This document shows, one piece after another, positions 17,090 to 26,706 of a stretch of 64,000 nucleotides of DNA. The stretch is from positions 1 to 64,000 of the forward strand of contig PGXY01000006.1 of assembly GCA_002839375.1 (NCBI GenBank), in the 5' to 3' direction. The notes under the pieces are model-generated. The model worked only from the letters and a program-made list of their open reading frames with translations. It did not search any database and was not told the DNA's origin. Within the stretch, counting starts at the first letter, position 1, and each line of letters starts with the position of its first letter. The translations under genes and the position numbers were made by a program. Source of the stretch: Spirochaetae bacterium HGW-Spirochaetae-1. GTDB lineage: Bacteria; Spirochaetota; UBA4802; UBA5550.

Positions 17090-17107
17090 AAGGCGAGGTT
17101 GAAGCGT

Positions 17108-17554
17108 ATGATTAAAAATAAAAAGGCCTTACTGATCTTCTGCCTGGCACTGCTTTTCCCGGCGATCCTCTCCGCACAGGATGTTGATGCGGCCAAGGAG
17201 ACCGGAAATAAACCGGTGTCCCTGGAGACAATTGCGGTGAATCTTGACAAGATTGAATCGGATATCAATTTTCTTCTGGAAAAGCACGCCGAGATAAAGG
17301 ACCTTCCCGAACGTCTCCTTGCCCTGCGGAAAAAGGCCGACGATCTTAAAAATATCACCGACGAAAAGGAGATCGATTCTGCGACGCAGATTGTTTCTCT
17401 TACGGTGGAAAAGCTTGAGGTTGAGCTTGCCACTAAAACAGCCCTGGTTAAGCGCATGGAGCTGCTATACATCATGATGTTTACTTTCGGCGTTGCCTTC
17501 ATCATCGGTATGGTGGCATACGCAGTATATATGTTTTCGAGAAGACGCAGATAA
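17108..17554 (+). CDS. hypothetical protein with signal, coiled coil and C-terminal membrane helix
   Basis: A 148-residue protein starting at MIKNKKAL; GAGGT lies 8 nt before this ATG, and a TTG three codons upstream is rejected. Residues 1-22 form a signal peptide ending SAQ. The middle (about 40-115) is a charged heptad-rich coiled coil. Residues about 120-140 form a membrane helix, followed by an Arg-rich end. No family recognised. Position after pgpA suggests an envelope role, but this is only context. Confidence 0.7.
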   Translation: MIKNKKALLIFCLALLFPAILSAQDVDAAKETGNKPVSLETIAVNLDKIESDINFLLEKHAEIKDLPERLLALRKKADDLKNITDEKEIDSATQIVSLTVEKLEVELATKTALVKRMELLYIMMFTFGVAFIIGMVAYAVYMFSRRRR

Positions 17555-17634
17555 TAAACGCAATCATCGTAGTGCCGGGATAGCGGCGCATGGATGTGCA
17601 GCCTATGGCTATTCTGTAAAACAGGTTCCTTTAA

Positions 17635-18126
17635 TTGGGAAAATATCTCTTCAATACGGAAAAAATAAAATACGTCAGGGGTGAGAAACCCGATGTGGAC
17701 TGCATCCTCTGCGCCATACGTGACCGTTCGGAAAAAGTCAGATCCCTTGAAGTGTTTCGCGACGATTTGTTCATCGTATCAGTGAATCTCTACCCCTTCA
17801 ATCCCGGGCATCTTATTATTTTTCCTGTGCGCCACATCACCGGGATGAACCAGCTTTCCGATGCAGAAGCCCTGCGCATGCATCACCTCTCGGCTTCGAC
17901 GATAGAAATATTAAGAGAAGAATTTAATCCGTCGGGATTTAACGCCGGTTATAACCTGGGCAGCGGCAGCGGTGCCAGCATTCCCCATATCCACATGCAC
18001 ATCGTACCCCGTTATGAGAACGAAGTGGGCTTTCTCGACGTTCTCGCCGGCACCAGGATTGTCGTGGTCGATCCGCGCGAGGCAGTGGAGCGCCTCAAAA
18101 AGCGTTTTGAAACGCACCTTTCCTAG
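17635..18126 (+). CDS. HIT-family nucleotide hydrolase
   Basis: A 163-residue protein with the histidine triad His118-x-His120-x-His122 (HIHMHIVPRY), the site that cleaves nucleoside phosphates such as AMP-lysine, ADP-sugars or Ap4A. An N-terminal CILC pair and the conserved LYPFNPGHLIIFPVRH put it near the Fhit/Ap4A branch. The assigned start is TTG and has only a weak ribosome-binding site. It ends the lolA-pgpA run and is convergent with the flavin reductase gene. Confidence 0.88.
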   Translation: MGKYLFNTEKIKYVRGEKPDVDCILCAIRDRSEKVRSLEVFRDDLFIVSVNLYPFNPGHLIIFPVRHITGMNQLSDAEALRMHHLSASTIEILREEFNPSGFNAGYNLGSGSGASIPHIHMHIVPRYENEVGFLDVLAGTRIVVVDPREAVERLKKRFETHLS

Positions 18127-18165
18127 CATTGCAGCTAATTCATTTAAAATTTCTCCAGGCCGGGA

Positions 18166-18714
18166 TCATTTTACCGAAGTGATGATGGTACCGAAAGCGG
18201 CGCCGCCCAGGTGTTGTATGAGGCTGAGCTTTTCCGGGTCCAGTGTGCCGTCATCGCGCCATATTTCCTTTAGGCAATAGGCGGCCGTGACTTCACCGAT
18301 CACCATTTTATGGTCTCCGGCGGGGATGATATCGCTTACCATGCATTCTATGTGAGCAGAGCAGTCTTCGACCCGGAGACAGTCGATGGTGTTGCAGCGG
18401 GCCGCCGTGAGTTCCGTTTCAACGAATTTGTTCACGTTCCTTCCCGAATGACTTCCGCAGTAAAGCACCCTGTCCAGGAGGGTATGGTCCGGGAGGTTGA
18501 TGCAGAAGCACCGTGTCGTTTCGATGAGTTCCAGGGAAAAGTGTTTTGCTGCAAGGGCTATGGCTACAAGTTTCGGTGTCCCGCTCACGGGCATGTGCCA
18601 GGCAATTGGTGTTATGGTGGAACGGTTGCCGCTGGACACGGAGACCAGGATCAGGGAGCCGGCATTTATGAGGCGGTGCGAGTCCTTGATTGGAATGGAT
18701 ATTTTTTCATGCAT
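18166..18714 (-). CDS. flavin reductase-like FMN-binding protein
   Basis: A 182-residue flavoprotein of the flavin reductase-like split-barrel family. It starts at MHEKISIP, with GAGG six nt before the ATG; a GTG four codons upstream is rejected. Seen motifs: TPIAWHMPVSGTPKLVAIAL for FMN contact, CFCINLPDHTLLDRVLYCGSHSGRNVNKF, and IGEVTAAY near the end. Relatives in anaerobes act as NAD(P)H:flavin or ferric reductases or oxygen-linked reductases. The substrate is unknown. It is a stand-alone gene. Confidence 0.85.
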   Translation of the reverse strand: MHEKISIPIKDSHRLINAGSLILVSVSSGNRSTITPIAWHMPVSGTPKLVAIALAAKHFSLELIETTRCFCINLPDHTLLDRVLYCGSHSGRNVNKFVETELTAARCNTIDCLRVEDCSAHIECMVSDIIPAGDHKMVIGEVTAAYCLKEIWRDDGTLDPEKLSLIQHLGGAAFGTIITSVK

Positions 18715-18726
18715 GGTTTTCCTCAC

Positions 18727-19167
18727 GCGTTATGTTTTTCAGGTAACTGCTGCTTCAACAATAAACCGGGTCGGCGCCCAATGCAAGATATTATAAACGC
18801 TTTCGGAGGTTTTTTTTCGATTTCCGGGACCGCCGGCGGTTATAACTGAAAATAGTCTGAATTGTTATTTGGTAAAAGGGGTTATAAAATTAAGGAGAAC
18901 CTGCTAACTCGTAAAGAAAGATATTACCACCCGCTCTCTGTCGTTCGCTGGAGACACAGAGAACACGGAGATTTTACTTTAACATTTTAATCTCCGTGTT
19001 CTCCGAACCTCCGTGGTGATATTCTTTAAAATCTTATTCAAATTGAATTCCCAGGTGCTATAAAGGAAAGATCCGGCCCATTTTTCACTCGCTTTTTACC
19101 TATACACATATATAATTATCCTTATTAATTTATACGCGAGATTATCATTTGTTGCGGGAGGTCGGTG
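18727..19167. other. intergenic region with a long imperfect palindrome
   Basis: No gene. The region carries the inverted repeat at 18913-19028 (listed separately). The final 90 nt are AT-rich and should hold the promoter of the GH32 gene, though no strong pair of boxes is clear. Confidence 0.45.
18913..19028. repeat. imperfect palindromic repeat (CACAGAGAACACGGAG type)
   Basis: The inner arms GAGAACACGGAGATT and AATCTCCGTGTTCTC are perfect complements around a roughly 15-nt centre. Outer arms (AAAGATATTACCAC on the left, GTGGTGATATTCTTT on the right) extend the symmetry with mismatches. The related string ACCACAGGGACACAGAGG bounds another element at 46363-46616. It looks like a non-coding, MITE-like intergenic repeat. 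Confidence 0.6.
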
Positions 19168-20742
19168 ATGGAAAGGATGCAGTTTCGGCTCCGGGGTTTC
19201 GGATTAACCGTTATTTTCTTCAGTCTTCTTGCGGGTATTGTCGCAGGGGTGATCCTTGTGTCCTGCAAAAGCCCGGAGAATAGCCCTCACCTGAGGCCGG
19301 CATATCATTTTACGGCCCAGGAGAACTGGATCAACGATCCCAACGGCCTGGTTTACCTCGACGGGGAATATCATTTATTTTACCAGTATAACCCCTTCGG
19401 AAACAAATGGGGCCACATGAGCTGGGGACACGCCGTGAGCCGTGATCTGGTGCAATGGGAGGAATTGCCCGTAGCACTGGAGGAAGAAGGCCCCTGGTTT
19501 TATCCCACCATGATGTTTTCCGGCAGCGCAGTCATCGATGATGAAAATACAAGCGGACTGTGCGGTAAAAATATCTCATCCTGCATGACGGCGGTGTATA
19601 CGTCCTTCACGCTCCTGGAGCAGACGCAGAGCATTGCCGTGAGTGTTGACAGGGGGCGTACCTTCGTGAAGTATTCCCGTAATCCTGTTCTGGACATCGA
19701 TGTCATGCATTTTCGCGATCCCAAGGTGTTCCGGCATGAAGCTACGGAAAGATGGATCATGGCCGTAAGCCTTCCAAAGGAGCGGAAGGTGCGTTTTTAT
19801 TCCTCCACGGACCTCAAAACCTGGAAGCATCTGAGCGATTTCGGTCCTGCCGGATTCCCCGAAGGAATATGGGAGTGCCCCGATCTTTTCCGACTGCCCG
19901 TCAAAGACGGGAAGGGAGCGCATAAATGGGTCCTGGTCACGTCCCTGGGCCAGAATGGCCCGGGACCCGACATGCAGTATTTTATCGGTGAATTTGACGG
20001 TGAAAAATTTATTAATGACAATGCCCCGGACCTGGGTCTTCGCCTTGACCACGGCTACGATTATTATGCCGCCGTTTCCTGGAATAATATTCCCGCAAAA
20101 GACGGCAGAACCATAATGATCGGGTGGCTGAATAACTGGAAATACGCCAATGACATTCCGACTCATCCCTGGAAGGGCGCCATGTCCCTCCCCCGGGAAG
20201 TGGGACTGGTAAGTACGCCTGAAGGCCTGCGCCTGACCCAGAAGCCCGTGAGGGAAACGGCAGCATTGCGTAACCGCTCGCGGAGGTTGAAAAATATTTC
20301 CGTCGTCGATGAATATACATTGCCCAATCCTGGCGGGGAAACTGGAGGCAGCCTGGAGATACGGGTCCGGTTTTCCCGTCAGAAGGCCCGTGAGTTTGGC
20401 CTTTATGTGTGCAAGGGGGCCGACAATGCCACAGTTATAGGCTATGATACTGTCACGGAGAAACTTTTTGTGGAGCGTTCACATTCCGATGATGATTCTT
20501 TCAGTGAGGAGTACGGCACAATGAGCCGTGCTGAGGTTCCTGTCGCGATGTCCCGCGATGCCCTGGAACTGCATGTTTTCATCGATAATTCCATTGTGGA
20601 GGTTTTTGCCGGTGACGGCCGGGCTGTTATAACCTGCAGGATATTCCCGGGACCCGACGACAGGGGAATAGCACTTTATTCCCGGGGTGGCGCTATTACA
20701 GTATCGGACATCGAGATATATGCTCTCAAATCAGCATTGTAA
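19168..20742 (+). CDS. glycoside hydrolase family 32 lipoprotein (fructan/sucrose hydrolase)
   Basis: A 524-residue beta-fructosidase. The nucleophile is Asp57 in WINDPNG, the transition-state stabiliser Asp184 in FRDP, and the acid/base Glu236 in WECPD, all three catalytic blocks of GH32. A hydrophobic N-terminus ends with LVSC, so the enzyme is probably lipid-anchored outside the inner membrane. The C-terminal 170 residues are the usual beta-sandwich. Family members release fructose from levan, inulin or sucrose. No sugar transporter or fructokinase lies nearby, so it may feed on external polymer with uptake encoded elsewhere. ATG at 19168 follows a GGGAGG site; a GTG one codon earlier is less likely. 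Confidence 0.92.
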   Translation: MERMQFRLRGFGLTVIFFSLLAGIVAGVILVSCKSPENSPHLRPAYHFTAQENWINDPNGLVYLDGEYHLFYQYNPFGNKWGHMSWGHAVSRDLVQWEELPVALEEEGPWFYPTMMFSGSAVIDDENTSGLCGKNISSCMTAVYTSFTLLEQTQSIAVSVDRGRTFVKYSRNPVLDIDVMHFRDPKVFRHEATERWIMAVSLPKERKVRFYSSTDLKTWKHLSDFGPAGFPEGIWECPDLFRLPVKDGKGAHKWVLVTSLGQNGPGPDMQYFIGEFDGEKFINDNAPDLGLRLDHGYDYYAAVSWNNIPAKDGRTIMIGWLNNWKYANDIPTHPWKGAMSLPREVGLVSTPEGLRLTQKPVRETAALRNRSRRLKNISVVDEYTLPNPGGETGGSLEIRVRFSRQKAREFGLYVCKGADNATVIGYDTVTEKLFVERSHSDDDSFSEEYGTMSRAEVPVAMSRDALELHVFIDNSIVEVFAGDGRAVITCRIFPGPDDRGIALYSRGGAITVSDIEIYALKSAL

Positions 20743-20770
20743 CATGGCTGCAGGAAAAAGCGGCAGTCGT

Positions 20771-20980
20771 CTACTGTTCCACGAAGGTGCCAGATTGCCG
20801 CTCGATTTTTATGAGCTGATACATCTCTTCCGTTGTTATTATAATGCAGAAAGGCTCGGCGCACATGGGGCATGAGCCCGTATTGTCTCCAACGACCAGA
20901 TTTTCCAGTTTCAGTTCCAGTCTTGATCCGCAGAGAAGGCAGGTGTAATCGGCGGCTCTCATTTCAGGGGCTTTGAACAT
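20771..20980 (-). CDS. small zinc-ribbon protein
   Basis: A 69-residue protein with two Cys pairs, CLLC and CPMC, spaced 22 residues apart, plus a further Cys, which suggests one structural zinc. The second ATG (20980) is chosen because GAGG lies about 8 nt before it. The C-terminal helix (TEEMYQLIKIERQ) is charged. No family name can be given. It is convergent with the GH32 gene. Confidence 0.6.
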   Translation of the reverse strand: MFKAPEMRAADYTCLLCGSRLELKLENLVVGDNTGSCPMCAEPFCIIITTEEMYQLIKIERQSGTFVEQ

Positions 20981-21229
20981 GGGTGGCACCTCGTTCCAGT
21001 AGTCTGTTTAATGCTGCAGTTCAAAGTTTCATGCGGTCCCGGTCAAATATTTTTTACTTTTCACGATCTTCGTGTTCTTTCTGTGATATCCTCTTTGAAA
21101 AATCTTTCAACGCATCTGAATATATGTCATGAAAAATTTCCTTGCAAAATAAAACCCATCCTGAGTATATGGACAGAACTTATATTTGTATAATATTCAA
21201 TTTTGTAGTAATAAAATCCGGAATAACTG

Positions 21230-21460
21230 ATGACTAAGGAAAAAAAGAAGTTTCGTGTTGTAGTCAGGGAACAGGGCTGCAAGGAGTGTAATCTCTGTAT
21301 AGAATTCTGCAAGCAGAAGGTCCTCCAATCGTCAAAGAATCTCAATAAAATGGGATATCACTACGCAGAAGTCGTTAATGAGAATGCCTGCGTGGGTTGT
21401 ATGGTATGTACCCAGATATGTCCCGACGTGGTGATAGAGGTGTACGGTGAAGGAGAATAA
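21230..21460 (+). CDS. 2-oxoacid:ferredoxin oxidoreductase, delta (ferredoxin) subunit
   Basis: A 76-residue ferredoxin-like protein with two 4Fe-4S motifs: CKECNLCIEFC and CVGCMVCTQIC, the second followed by PDVVIEV. It is the first gene of a four-subunit complex and carries electrons from the thiamine-bound intermediate to ferredoxin. The stop overlaps the start of the alpha gene by 14 nt. The delta-alpha-beta-gamma order is typical for KOR/VOR enzymes of anaerobes. Confidence 0.9.
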   Translation: MTKEKKKFRVVVREQGCKECNLCIEFCKQKVLQSSKNLNKMGYHYAEVVNENACVGCMVCTQICPDVVIEVYGEGE

Positions 21461-22514
21461 GATATTTATAAGCGGAAACCATGCCTTCGCTGAGGCTGCT
21501 ATCCGGGCGGGAGTTAAGTGCTACTTCGGGTATCCCATTACTCCCCAAAACGAGCTCGGTGAATATATGGCGCAGCATCTTCGTGCGAACGATGGCGTTT
21601 TTCTCCAGTCTGAGAGTGAAACAGCCGCTATCAATATGGTTATCGGCGCTGCAGCAACGGGCGTGCGAGCCATGACATCCTCGTCAAGTCCCGGCATAAG
21701 CCTGAAGCAGGAAGGTATGTCTTTCCTCGCCGGGTTTGAGCTCCCTGCCGTGGTGGTCAACGTGATGAGGGGAGGGCCGGGTCTGGGCAACATCGCCCCG
21801 GCGCAGGGAGATTATTTCCAGGCGACGCGCGGAGGCGGCCACGGGGACTACAGGACCCCGGTACTGGCTCCGGCATCGGTTCAGGAAATCGCCGATTTAA
21901 CATTCGACGCGTTCAACCTGGCCGATAAATACCGTACGCCGGTCATGCTCCTTGGCGACGGCATGATGGGCCAGATGAAGGAGCCCGTCATATTTCCTGA
22001 AAAGATAAAGAAGCTCCCGGAAAAAGAATGGGCTCTCAGGGGCCGTGGTACGGGGGCCAGCAGGTATATGGCTTCCCTCATACTTGATCCCCGTGAAATG
22101 GAGCAGCATAACTGGAAGCTGTTCCGCAAATATAAAGAGATCGAAAAAAACGAGATCAGATATGAATCGTACCTGATGGATGACGCAGAGATTGTCATAA
22201 TCGCCTATGGCACAACGGCGCGTATAGCCAAGGGTGCCATTAACCGTGTAAGGAAAGACGGTGTGAAGGCCGGGCTTATACGGCCCATCACCCTGTGGCC
22301 CTTTCCCTCCAAGGTACTGAATGACCTGGCCCGCACTATCAAGCATTTCATCGTTTTTGAGATGAGTACAGGCCAGATGGTAGAGGACGTTCAGCTTGCC
22401 CTCTGCGGTTCGGCGGAGATAACCTTTCACGGACGTCCCGGCGGCATAATACCAACTCCCATTGAGTTCGCCCGGATTATCTACCGTGAGTATCAAAAAA
22501 TGAAGAAGAAGTAA
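21447..22514 (+). CDS. vorB: 2-oxoacid:ferredoxin oxidoreductase, alpha subunit (VorB/KorA)
   Basis: A 355-residue alpha subunit of a ferredoxin-dependent 2-oxoacid oxidoreductase. The stretches FGYPITPQNE, QSESETAAINMVIGAA, TSSSSPGISLKQEG and GGPGLGNI are those of VorB-type subunits, which act on branched-chain 2-oxoacids such as 3-methyl-2-oxobutanoate; closely related KorA acts on 2-oxoglutarate. The enzyme links oxidative decarboxylation, or its reverse, to ferredoxin and CoA in the cytoplasm. The start is GTG, overlapping the ferredoxin gene. The beta gene begins directly after the stop. Confidence 0.92.
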   Translation: MKENKIFISGNHAFAEAAIRAGVKCYFGYPITPQNELGEYMAQHLRANDGVFLQSESETAAINMVIGAAATGVRAMTSSSSPGISLKQEGMSFLAGFELPAVVVNVMRGGPGLGNIAPAQGDYFQATRGGGHGDYRTPVLAPASVQEIADLTFDAFNLADKYRTPVMLLGDGMMGQMKEPVIFPEKIKKLPEKEWALRGRGTGASRYMASLILDPREMEQHNWKLFRKYKEIEKNEIRYESYLMDDAEIVIIAYGTTARIAKGAINRVRKDGVKAGLIRPITLWPFPSKVLNDLARTIKHFIVFEMSTGQMVEDVQLALCGSAEITFHGRPGGIIPTPIEFARIIYREYQKMKKK

Positions 22515-22515
22515 T

Positions 22516-23277
22516 ATGAATACTATGAAACTGAAGAATAAATGGCCTAAATATTATAAAAAAGATGTAGTGACGCACTATTGCCCGGGATGCGGACATG
22601 GTATTGTTCACCGGATCGTGGCCGAGGTTCTGGAGGATCTGGATCTGGGCAAGCGGGCCGTCTGCGTCAATCCTGCCGGCTGCGCCGTTCTGGCTTATAA
22701 GTACTTTGATATCGATACGCTGGAATCGGCCCACGGAAGGGGAACCGCCATGGCCACGGGAATCAAACGGGCCCGCCCGGAACTGTTTGTATTTACCTAT
22801 CAGGGCGACGGAGACCTTTCCGCCATTGGTACTGCCGAAACCATTCATTCGGCCAACCGTGGTGAGCAGATATGTGTAATTTTTATCAATAACGCCGTTT
22901 ACGGTATGACTGGCGGACAGATGGCGCCCACTACGCTTCTCGAACAGAAAACAACGACCTCGCCATTCGGCCGGACGCCGCAGGTCGAGGGATACCCGCT
23001 TCATATTACAGACATCCTGGCCACATTTCCCGGTGTGGTTTACGCCGAACGGGTTGCGCTCAACGGTCCAGCCGGTGTCAGGAAGACGAAAAAGGCCATA
23101 ACCACGGCTTTCCAGACCCAGGTGGACGGTCTCGGTTATTCTATCATCGAAGTGCTGTCGGCCTGTCCCACGAACTGGAAGATGTCCTCCGTTGATTCCC
23201 TGAAATGGATCGATGAAGTAATGTCAAAGGAATTTCCCCCGGGAGTTCTTACAGATAAGAGAGGAGAACAAAAATAG
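22516..23277 (+). CDS. 2-oxoacid:ferredoxin oxidoreductase, beta (TPP) subunit
   Basis: A 253-residue subunit that binds thiamine diphosphate. The TPP/Mg motif is seen as GDGDLSAIGTAETIHSANR followed by NNAVYGMTGGQ. The N-terminal HYCPGCGHG supplies Cys typical of this subunit. PTNWKM near the end matches VOR/KOR beta chains. It follows the alpha gene by one nucleotide and directly precedes the gamma gene, so all subunits are probably made together. Confidence 0.92.
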   Translation: MNTMKLKNKWPKYYKKDVVTHYCPGCGHGIVHRIVAEVLEDLDLGKRAVCVNPAGCAVLAYKYFDIDTLESAHGRGTAMATGIKRARPELFVFTYQGDGDLSAIGTAETIHSANRGEQICVIFINNAVYGMTGGQMAPTTLLEQKTTTSPFGRTPQVEGYPLHITDILATFPGVVYAERVALNGPAGVRKTKKAITTAFQTQVDGLGYSIIEVLSACPTNWKMSSVDSLKWIDEVMSKEFPPGVLTDKRGEQK

Positions 23278-23823
23278 ATGCTTCTGAAAATACTCAATGC
23301 CGGATCGGGAGGACAGGGCGTTCTCACCATGGGGAACATTCTTGGAAACGCCGCTATGCTGGCCGATTATCATGTGACCTATCTTCCGGAATACGGCGCC
23401 GCTATGCGTGGAGGAACGGCCAACTGTACCATCAGTATCTCCGATGAGGAAATAGCGTCCCCCATCGCCTCGATCCCCGATATTATTGTGGCGATGAACC
23501 AGCCCTCCGTGGCCAAGTTTATCGCACGGATGCTTTCAGGCGGACAGATGATATATAATGCCGATCTGGTTGATACGGTTCCCGTGCGCGGCGATGTCAT
23601 ATTATACGGCGTCCATGCCAACAAAATAGCCCATGAAATGGGGAGCGAGCGTTCGGCAAATATGGTCATTCTGGGTTCCCTGGTAAAACTTATCGCCGTC
23701 ATCGATCCGGAAAAAGTCCTGGAGAGCATGGAAATGGCCATGGGTTCGAAAAAGAAGCTTTTCGAAATGAGCGTGAAGGCCTTCAGGGCAGGCTTCGAAT
23801 TATTTGACAACAATACTAAATAG
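23278..23823 (+). CDS. 2-oxoacid:ferredoxin oxidoreductase, gamma subunit
   Basis: A 181-residue gamma subunit of the pyruvate/ketoisovalerate oxidoreductase family. Typical stretches are GSGGQGVLTMGNILGNAAM near the start and PEYGAAMRGGTANCTISIS. It completes the four-chain enzyme. The ATG follows the beta stop without a gap, and GAGGAG lies just upstream inside the beta gene. Confidence 0.92.
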   Translation: MLLKILNAGSGGQGVLTMGNILGNAAMLADYHVTYLPEYGAAMRGGTANCTISISDEEIASPIASIPDIIVAMNQPSVAKFIARMLSGGQMIYNADLVDTVPVRGDVILYGVHANKIAHEMGSERSANMVILGSLVKLIAVIDPEKVLESMEMAMGSKKKLFEMSVKAFRAGFELFDNNTK

Positions 23824-23853
23824 GATATATTAGAAAGAGAGAGGTTCGGTCCA

Positions 23854-24282
23854 ATGCCAATTACCCAGGTTTCAGTCGCGGTTGAAAATACTCCGGGAAA
23901 GCTGCTCCAGATAACGGAAGTTCTGGAACATGAAAATATCAATATAAAGGGCATCATGGCCTCATCGGTTCTCAGTCCGGTTCAGCTCCATCTCATCGTT
24001 GATGATCCTGAACGTGCAGTCAATGTCCTGAAGAGTTCGGGTTATGCCGTAGAAACGAAAGAGGTTATTGCCGTAGCCACACCGGATCATCCAGGCGGAT
24101 TTAATGCCGTGCTTCGTCCTCTCACCGAGGCTAAAATTAATATCGACGCGCTATATCCGTTTATCATGCTCAGGGGTCACGACGCCATCGTTATTCTTGA
24201 CGTTGATAAAATTGAAGAGGCGAAAAAGGTCCTGAAAAAGCACTGGGTTAAAACATTCGGCCCCGAAATTTATAAATCCTGA
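23854..24282 (+). CDS. tandem ACT-domain protein
   Basis: A 142-residue protein made of two ACT domains (residues about 1-68 and 70-142). Each half begins with an ACT-type strand-loop-helix (VAVENTPGKLLQITEVLEHENI; ATPDHPGGFNAVLRPLTEAKI). ACT domains bind amino acids and often regulate enzymes allosterically. The gene lies 30 nt after the VOR/KOR operon with its own GAGAGAGG site. A link to branched-chain or aromatic amino-acid sensing is likely, but this is inference from position. Confidence 0.88.
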   Translation: MPITQVSVAVENTPGKLLQITEVLEHENINIKGIMASSVLSPVQLHLIVDDPERAVNVLKSSGYAVETKEVIAVATPDHPGGFNAVLRPLTEAKINIDALYPFIMLRGHDAIVILDVDKIEEAKKVLKKHWVKTFGPEIYKS

Positions 24283-24287
24283 CGCAT

Positions 24288-26480
24288 TCATTCATCGTCG
24301 GAAATCTGAATACTTGCCCTCAGCTCATTGGCCTTGTCGTTGAGCACCCGCGTAATCCCGAGAATTATCTCGCTGTTTTCTGAAATTTTCTGAGCCATGG
24401 AGGTAAGGCGCTGGATCGTCTCAGCCGTCTCGTTCATGGCCACCTTCTGCTCCGACGTGGACCCCGCAATTACCCTGGCCAGTGCCCCGAATTCCTCGGT
24501 TTGCCTGATAACCGTTTCAATGGATGAGTTCTGTTTGGTCAGGGCCTGAGTTACCAGGGCAATCTGGTTGTCGATGCTGCTGATCGTCTGGTTGATGGCC
24601 GAGGTGGTGTCCTGGGCGTTGTTCATGATGGTGATGCCGTTGCCAATATCCGTAGATATTTTCATGACCTGGCTTGATATCTGCTTTGAATTATCAGCTG
24701 TCATCTGTGCCAGCTTCCCTATTTCATCGGCTACGACGGCAAAGCCCCTGCCGTGTTCGCCGGCCCTGGCCGCTTCTATGGCTGCGTTGAGAGAAAGCAG
24801 GTTGATCCGGTCGGTGATGTCGTTAATAAGTGAAACGATATTGGTGATGTTCTGCCCGCCTTCATCAATGATGCCCATCATGTCCGACAGCTGAAGCAGG
24901 TTGTCCCTTGTGGCCTCAGTGGCGGCGAGGATATGCCGTATCTCGGTCAGAATCGAGGTGCTGGTTATCTCCACCTCTTTCTGGACCTGTTGCAGCATGA
25001 GCACCATATCTTTCGATTTTTTACCCTCTTCGACCTGCTGGCGCATGGAACCATCAATGCTCTCATTGGAGGCCGTGAGCTCCTCGTAGGTGGCGCCCAT
25101 TTCCTCACTGAGAGCGGCCTGGTCCTGGGCCATGGATGTGTAGGAATCGGCGATTCCGGCCTGCTCGCTGCTTACCTCAAGCAGCTGCCCGGCGATATCA
25201 TCGGCCTTTTTTACCATGTTGATCAGGATCAGACTTTTCTGCTCGGTTTTTTTATTCAGCAGCGTCAACTCTTCATTCATGGCCCTGAATTTATCGGCAA
25301 GCCCCATGGACAGGAGCATGACCTGGGTTGCGGCTCCCATGAGGACGCCGTACCTGGTGAGAAAATTGTCGGGAAGAAATCCAAGAGCCTTAAGGCCATA
25401 GAGAACGGCGCCGAGAGCAAGTGCAAGCCAGGCGATAAGGAAATACCGCGCCTGGGCATGGCCTTTTCTCCAGCAGATATATCCACTTAATATGATTATT
25501 GGCGCGTAGAGAACGATGGCAAGAACGGCAAAAATAATGGCGAAAAAATAGGGAACGGCCAGGCTGAGAATGAGGTCGGACAGTCCCACATAGAAAAATA
25601 TGGTTATGATTTTATCGATTCGTGGAGACAGTTCCTTCGTTTTCAAAAAGGAACGGACAAAAAGCGACGAGAAGATAATGACAAGACCTACGGAAAAGGG
25701 CACGATGTGTTTGCCCAGCCAGGGGAGAGAGGGCCAGAAAAACTGATAGGCGACACCGTTTTCCCCGGTTATAAAGATGAAGAAGGAAAGTATGTAAAAA
25801 ATGAGAAATAAATAATTTCTGTCCCAGATGGATAGGAAGAGAAAGATGTTGTAGAATATCATGATGACGATGAATCCATATAAAAGGCCCAAAAATAACT
25901 GTTCTGTACCGGTATTCGCGGCAAAGACGGACATGGATTCAATTTTCAGGGGAAGCGTGAAACTGTCCTCGGTATAAATTCTGAGATACCAGGTACCGCT
26001 TTTACCCTCGGGGATATTCAGGGGGAAAAGAAAATTCCGGTGGCTTATTTCCCTCTCACTGAAAGGCACCAGCTGCCCCAGTTTTTTTTCACTGTAGCTG
26101 CCGTCTTCTTCAGGAGAGAAGAGACTCACATGGTCCAGCAGTGCGTAACTGATTTCCAGGACCTTGTCTTCCCGGCACGCTTCTGTTTTCTGGAGGGAGA
26201 AACGAAACCAGTATGTTGAGCGGGTGTAGCCGTAATTGGGAATACTTGCGGTATTGGGCTTAAATTGCTTCCGGATTTCCGGTTCCTGTATTTCCTCTAT
26301 GGTGAGTTTCCCCCCCGTATCTTTCAGGACATCGAGATATGAACCCTCGAGAGGATACACATCGTGATCGTTCTGGATGGTAAGAATCGGAGCGGCATGT
26401 GCATTAAGTGCAGGCAGACCGCATATTAGAGCTAGGCATATGAGGATGAAAGGTTTGTTTAAATATCTTTTTAAAATCAT
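24288..26480 (-). CDS. 7TMR-DISM methyl-accepting chemotaxis protein
   Basis: A 730-residue receptor. A signal peptide (residues 1-29) leads to an extracellular 7TMR-DISMED2-like domain (about 30-180), then seven membrane helices (about 190-395), then a cytoplasmic coiled coil with the methyl-accepting signalling tip ([18 protein letters not shown] followed by [13 protein letters not shown]). The DISM receptor architecture is common in Leptospira and other spirochaetes; extracellular ligands are thought to be carbohydrates or other small molecules. No HAMP domain is visible, as usual for this class. It is convergent with the ACT gene and divergent from the acyl-CoA dehydrogenase gene. Confidence 0.92.
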   Translation of the reverse strand: MILKRYLNKPFILICLALICGLPALNAHAAPILTIQNDHDVYPLEGSYLDVLKDTGGKLTIEEIQEPEIRKQFKPNTASIPNYGYTRSTYWFRFSLQKTEACREDKVLEISYALLDHVSLFSPEEDGSYSEKKLGQLVPFSEREISHRNFLFPLNIPEGKSGTWYLRIYTEDSFTLPLKIESMSVFAANTGTEQLFLGLLYGFIVIMIFYNIFLFLSIWDRNYLFLIFYILSFFIFITGENGVAYQFFWPSLPWLGKHIVPFSVGLVIIFSSLFVRSFLKTKELSPRIDKIITIFFYVGLSDLILSLAVPYFFAIIFAVLAIVLYAPIIILSGYICWRKGHAQARYFLIAWLALALGAVLYGLKALGFLPDNFLTRYGVLMGAATQVMLLSMGLADKFRAMNEELTLLNKKTEQKSLILINMVKKADDIAGQLLEVSSEQAGIADSYTSMAQDQAALSEEMGATYEELTASNESIDGSMRQQVEEGKKSKDMVLMLQQVQKEVEITSTSILTEIRHILAATEATRDNLLQLSDMMGIIDEGGQNITNIVSLINDITDRINLLSLNAAIEAARAGEHGRGFAVVADEIGKLAQMTADNSKQISSQVMKISTDIGNGITIMNNAQDTTSAINQTISSIDNQIALVTQALTKQNSSIETVIRQTEEFGALARVIAGSTSEQKVAMNETAETIQRLTSMAQKISENSEIILGITRVLNDKANELRASIQISDDE

Positions 26481-26498
26481 TCTGGTTTTTCACCTGTA

Positions 26499-26516
26499 AT
26501 TGGACGGTTGTCCAAT
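26499..26516. promoter_or_regulatory. perfect operator-like palindrome
   Basis: ATTGGAC (26499-26505) and GTCCAAT (26510-26516) are perfect complements around GGTT. It lies 19 nt before the chemoreceptor start and about 80 nt from the promoter of the divergent acyl-CoA dehydrogenase gene. The symmetry and size suit a TetR- or LysR-type dimer. The cognate protein is unknown. Confidence 0.45.
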
Positions 26517-26594
26517 CATGCAAGATTAAAAGGTTTTTGTCAACCCAAATATTCGAAATTTTCCCGAAGCCGGGCACGCACAGGCATACAATTA

Positions 26595-26622
26595 TTGACA
26601 AAAATAAGGGCAAATTTATAGT
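26595..26622 (+). promoter_or_regulatory. strong sigma70-type promoter for acyl-CoA dehydrogenase
   Basis: TTGACA (26595-26600) and TATAGT (26617-26622) are separated by 16 nt, about 85 nt upstream of the start codon. The match to the consensus is the best in this part of the window. Confidence 0.55.
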
Positions 26623-26706
26623 TTGATTTAACTTTATGAACACATGCATGGGCAACATTTTTAGGGTAACAAAATATAGAAAACACAAAAAAAATAGGAG
26701 GATACT

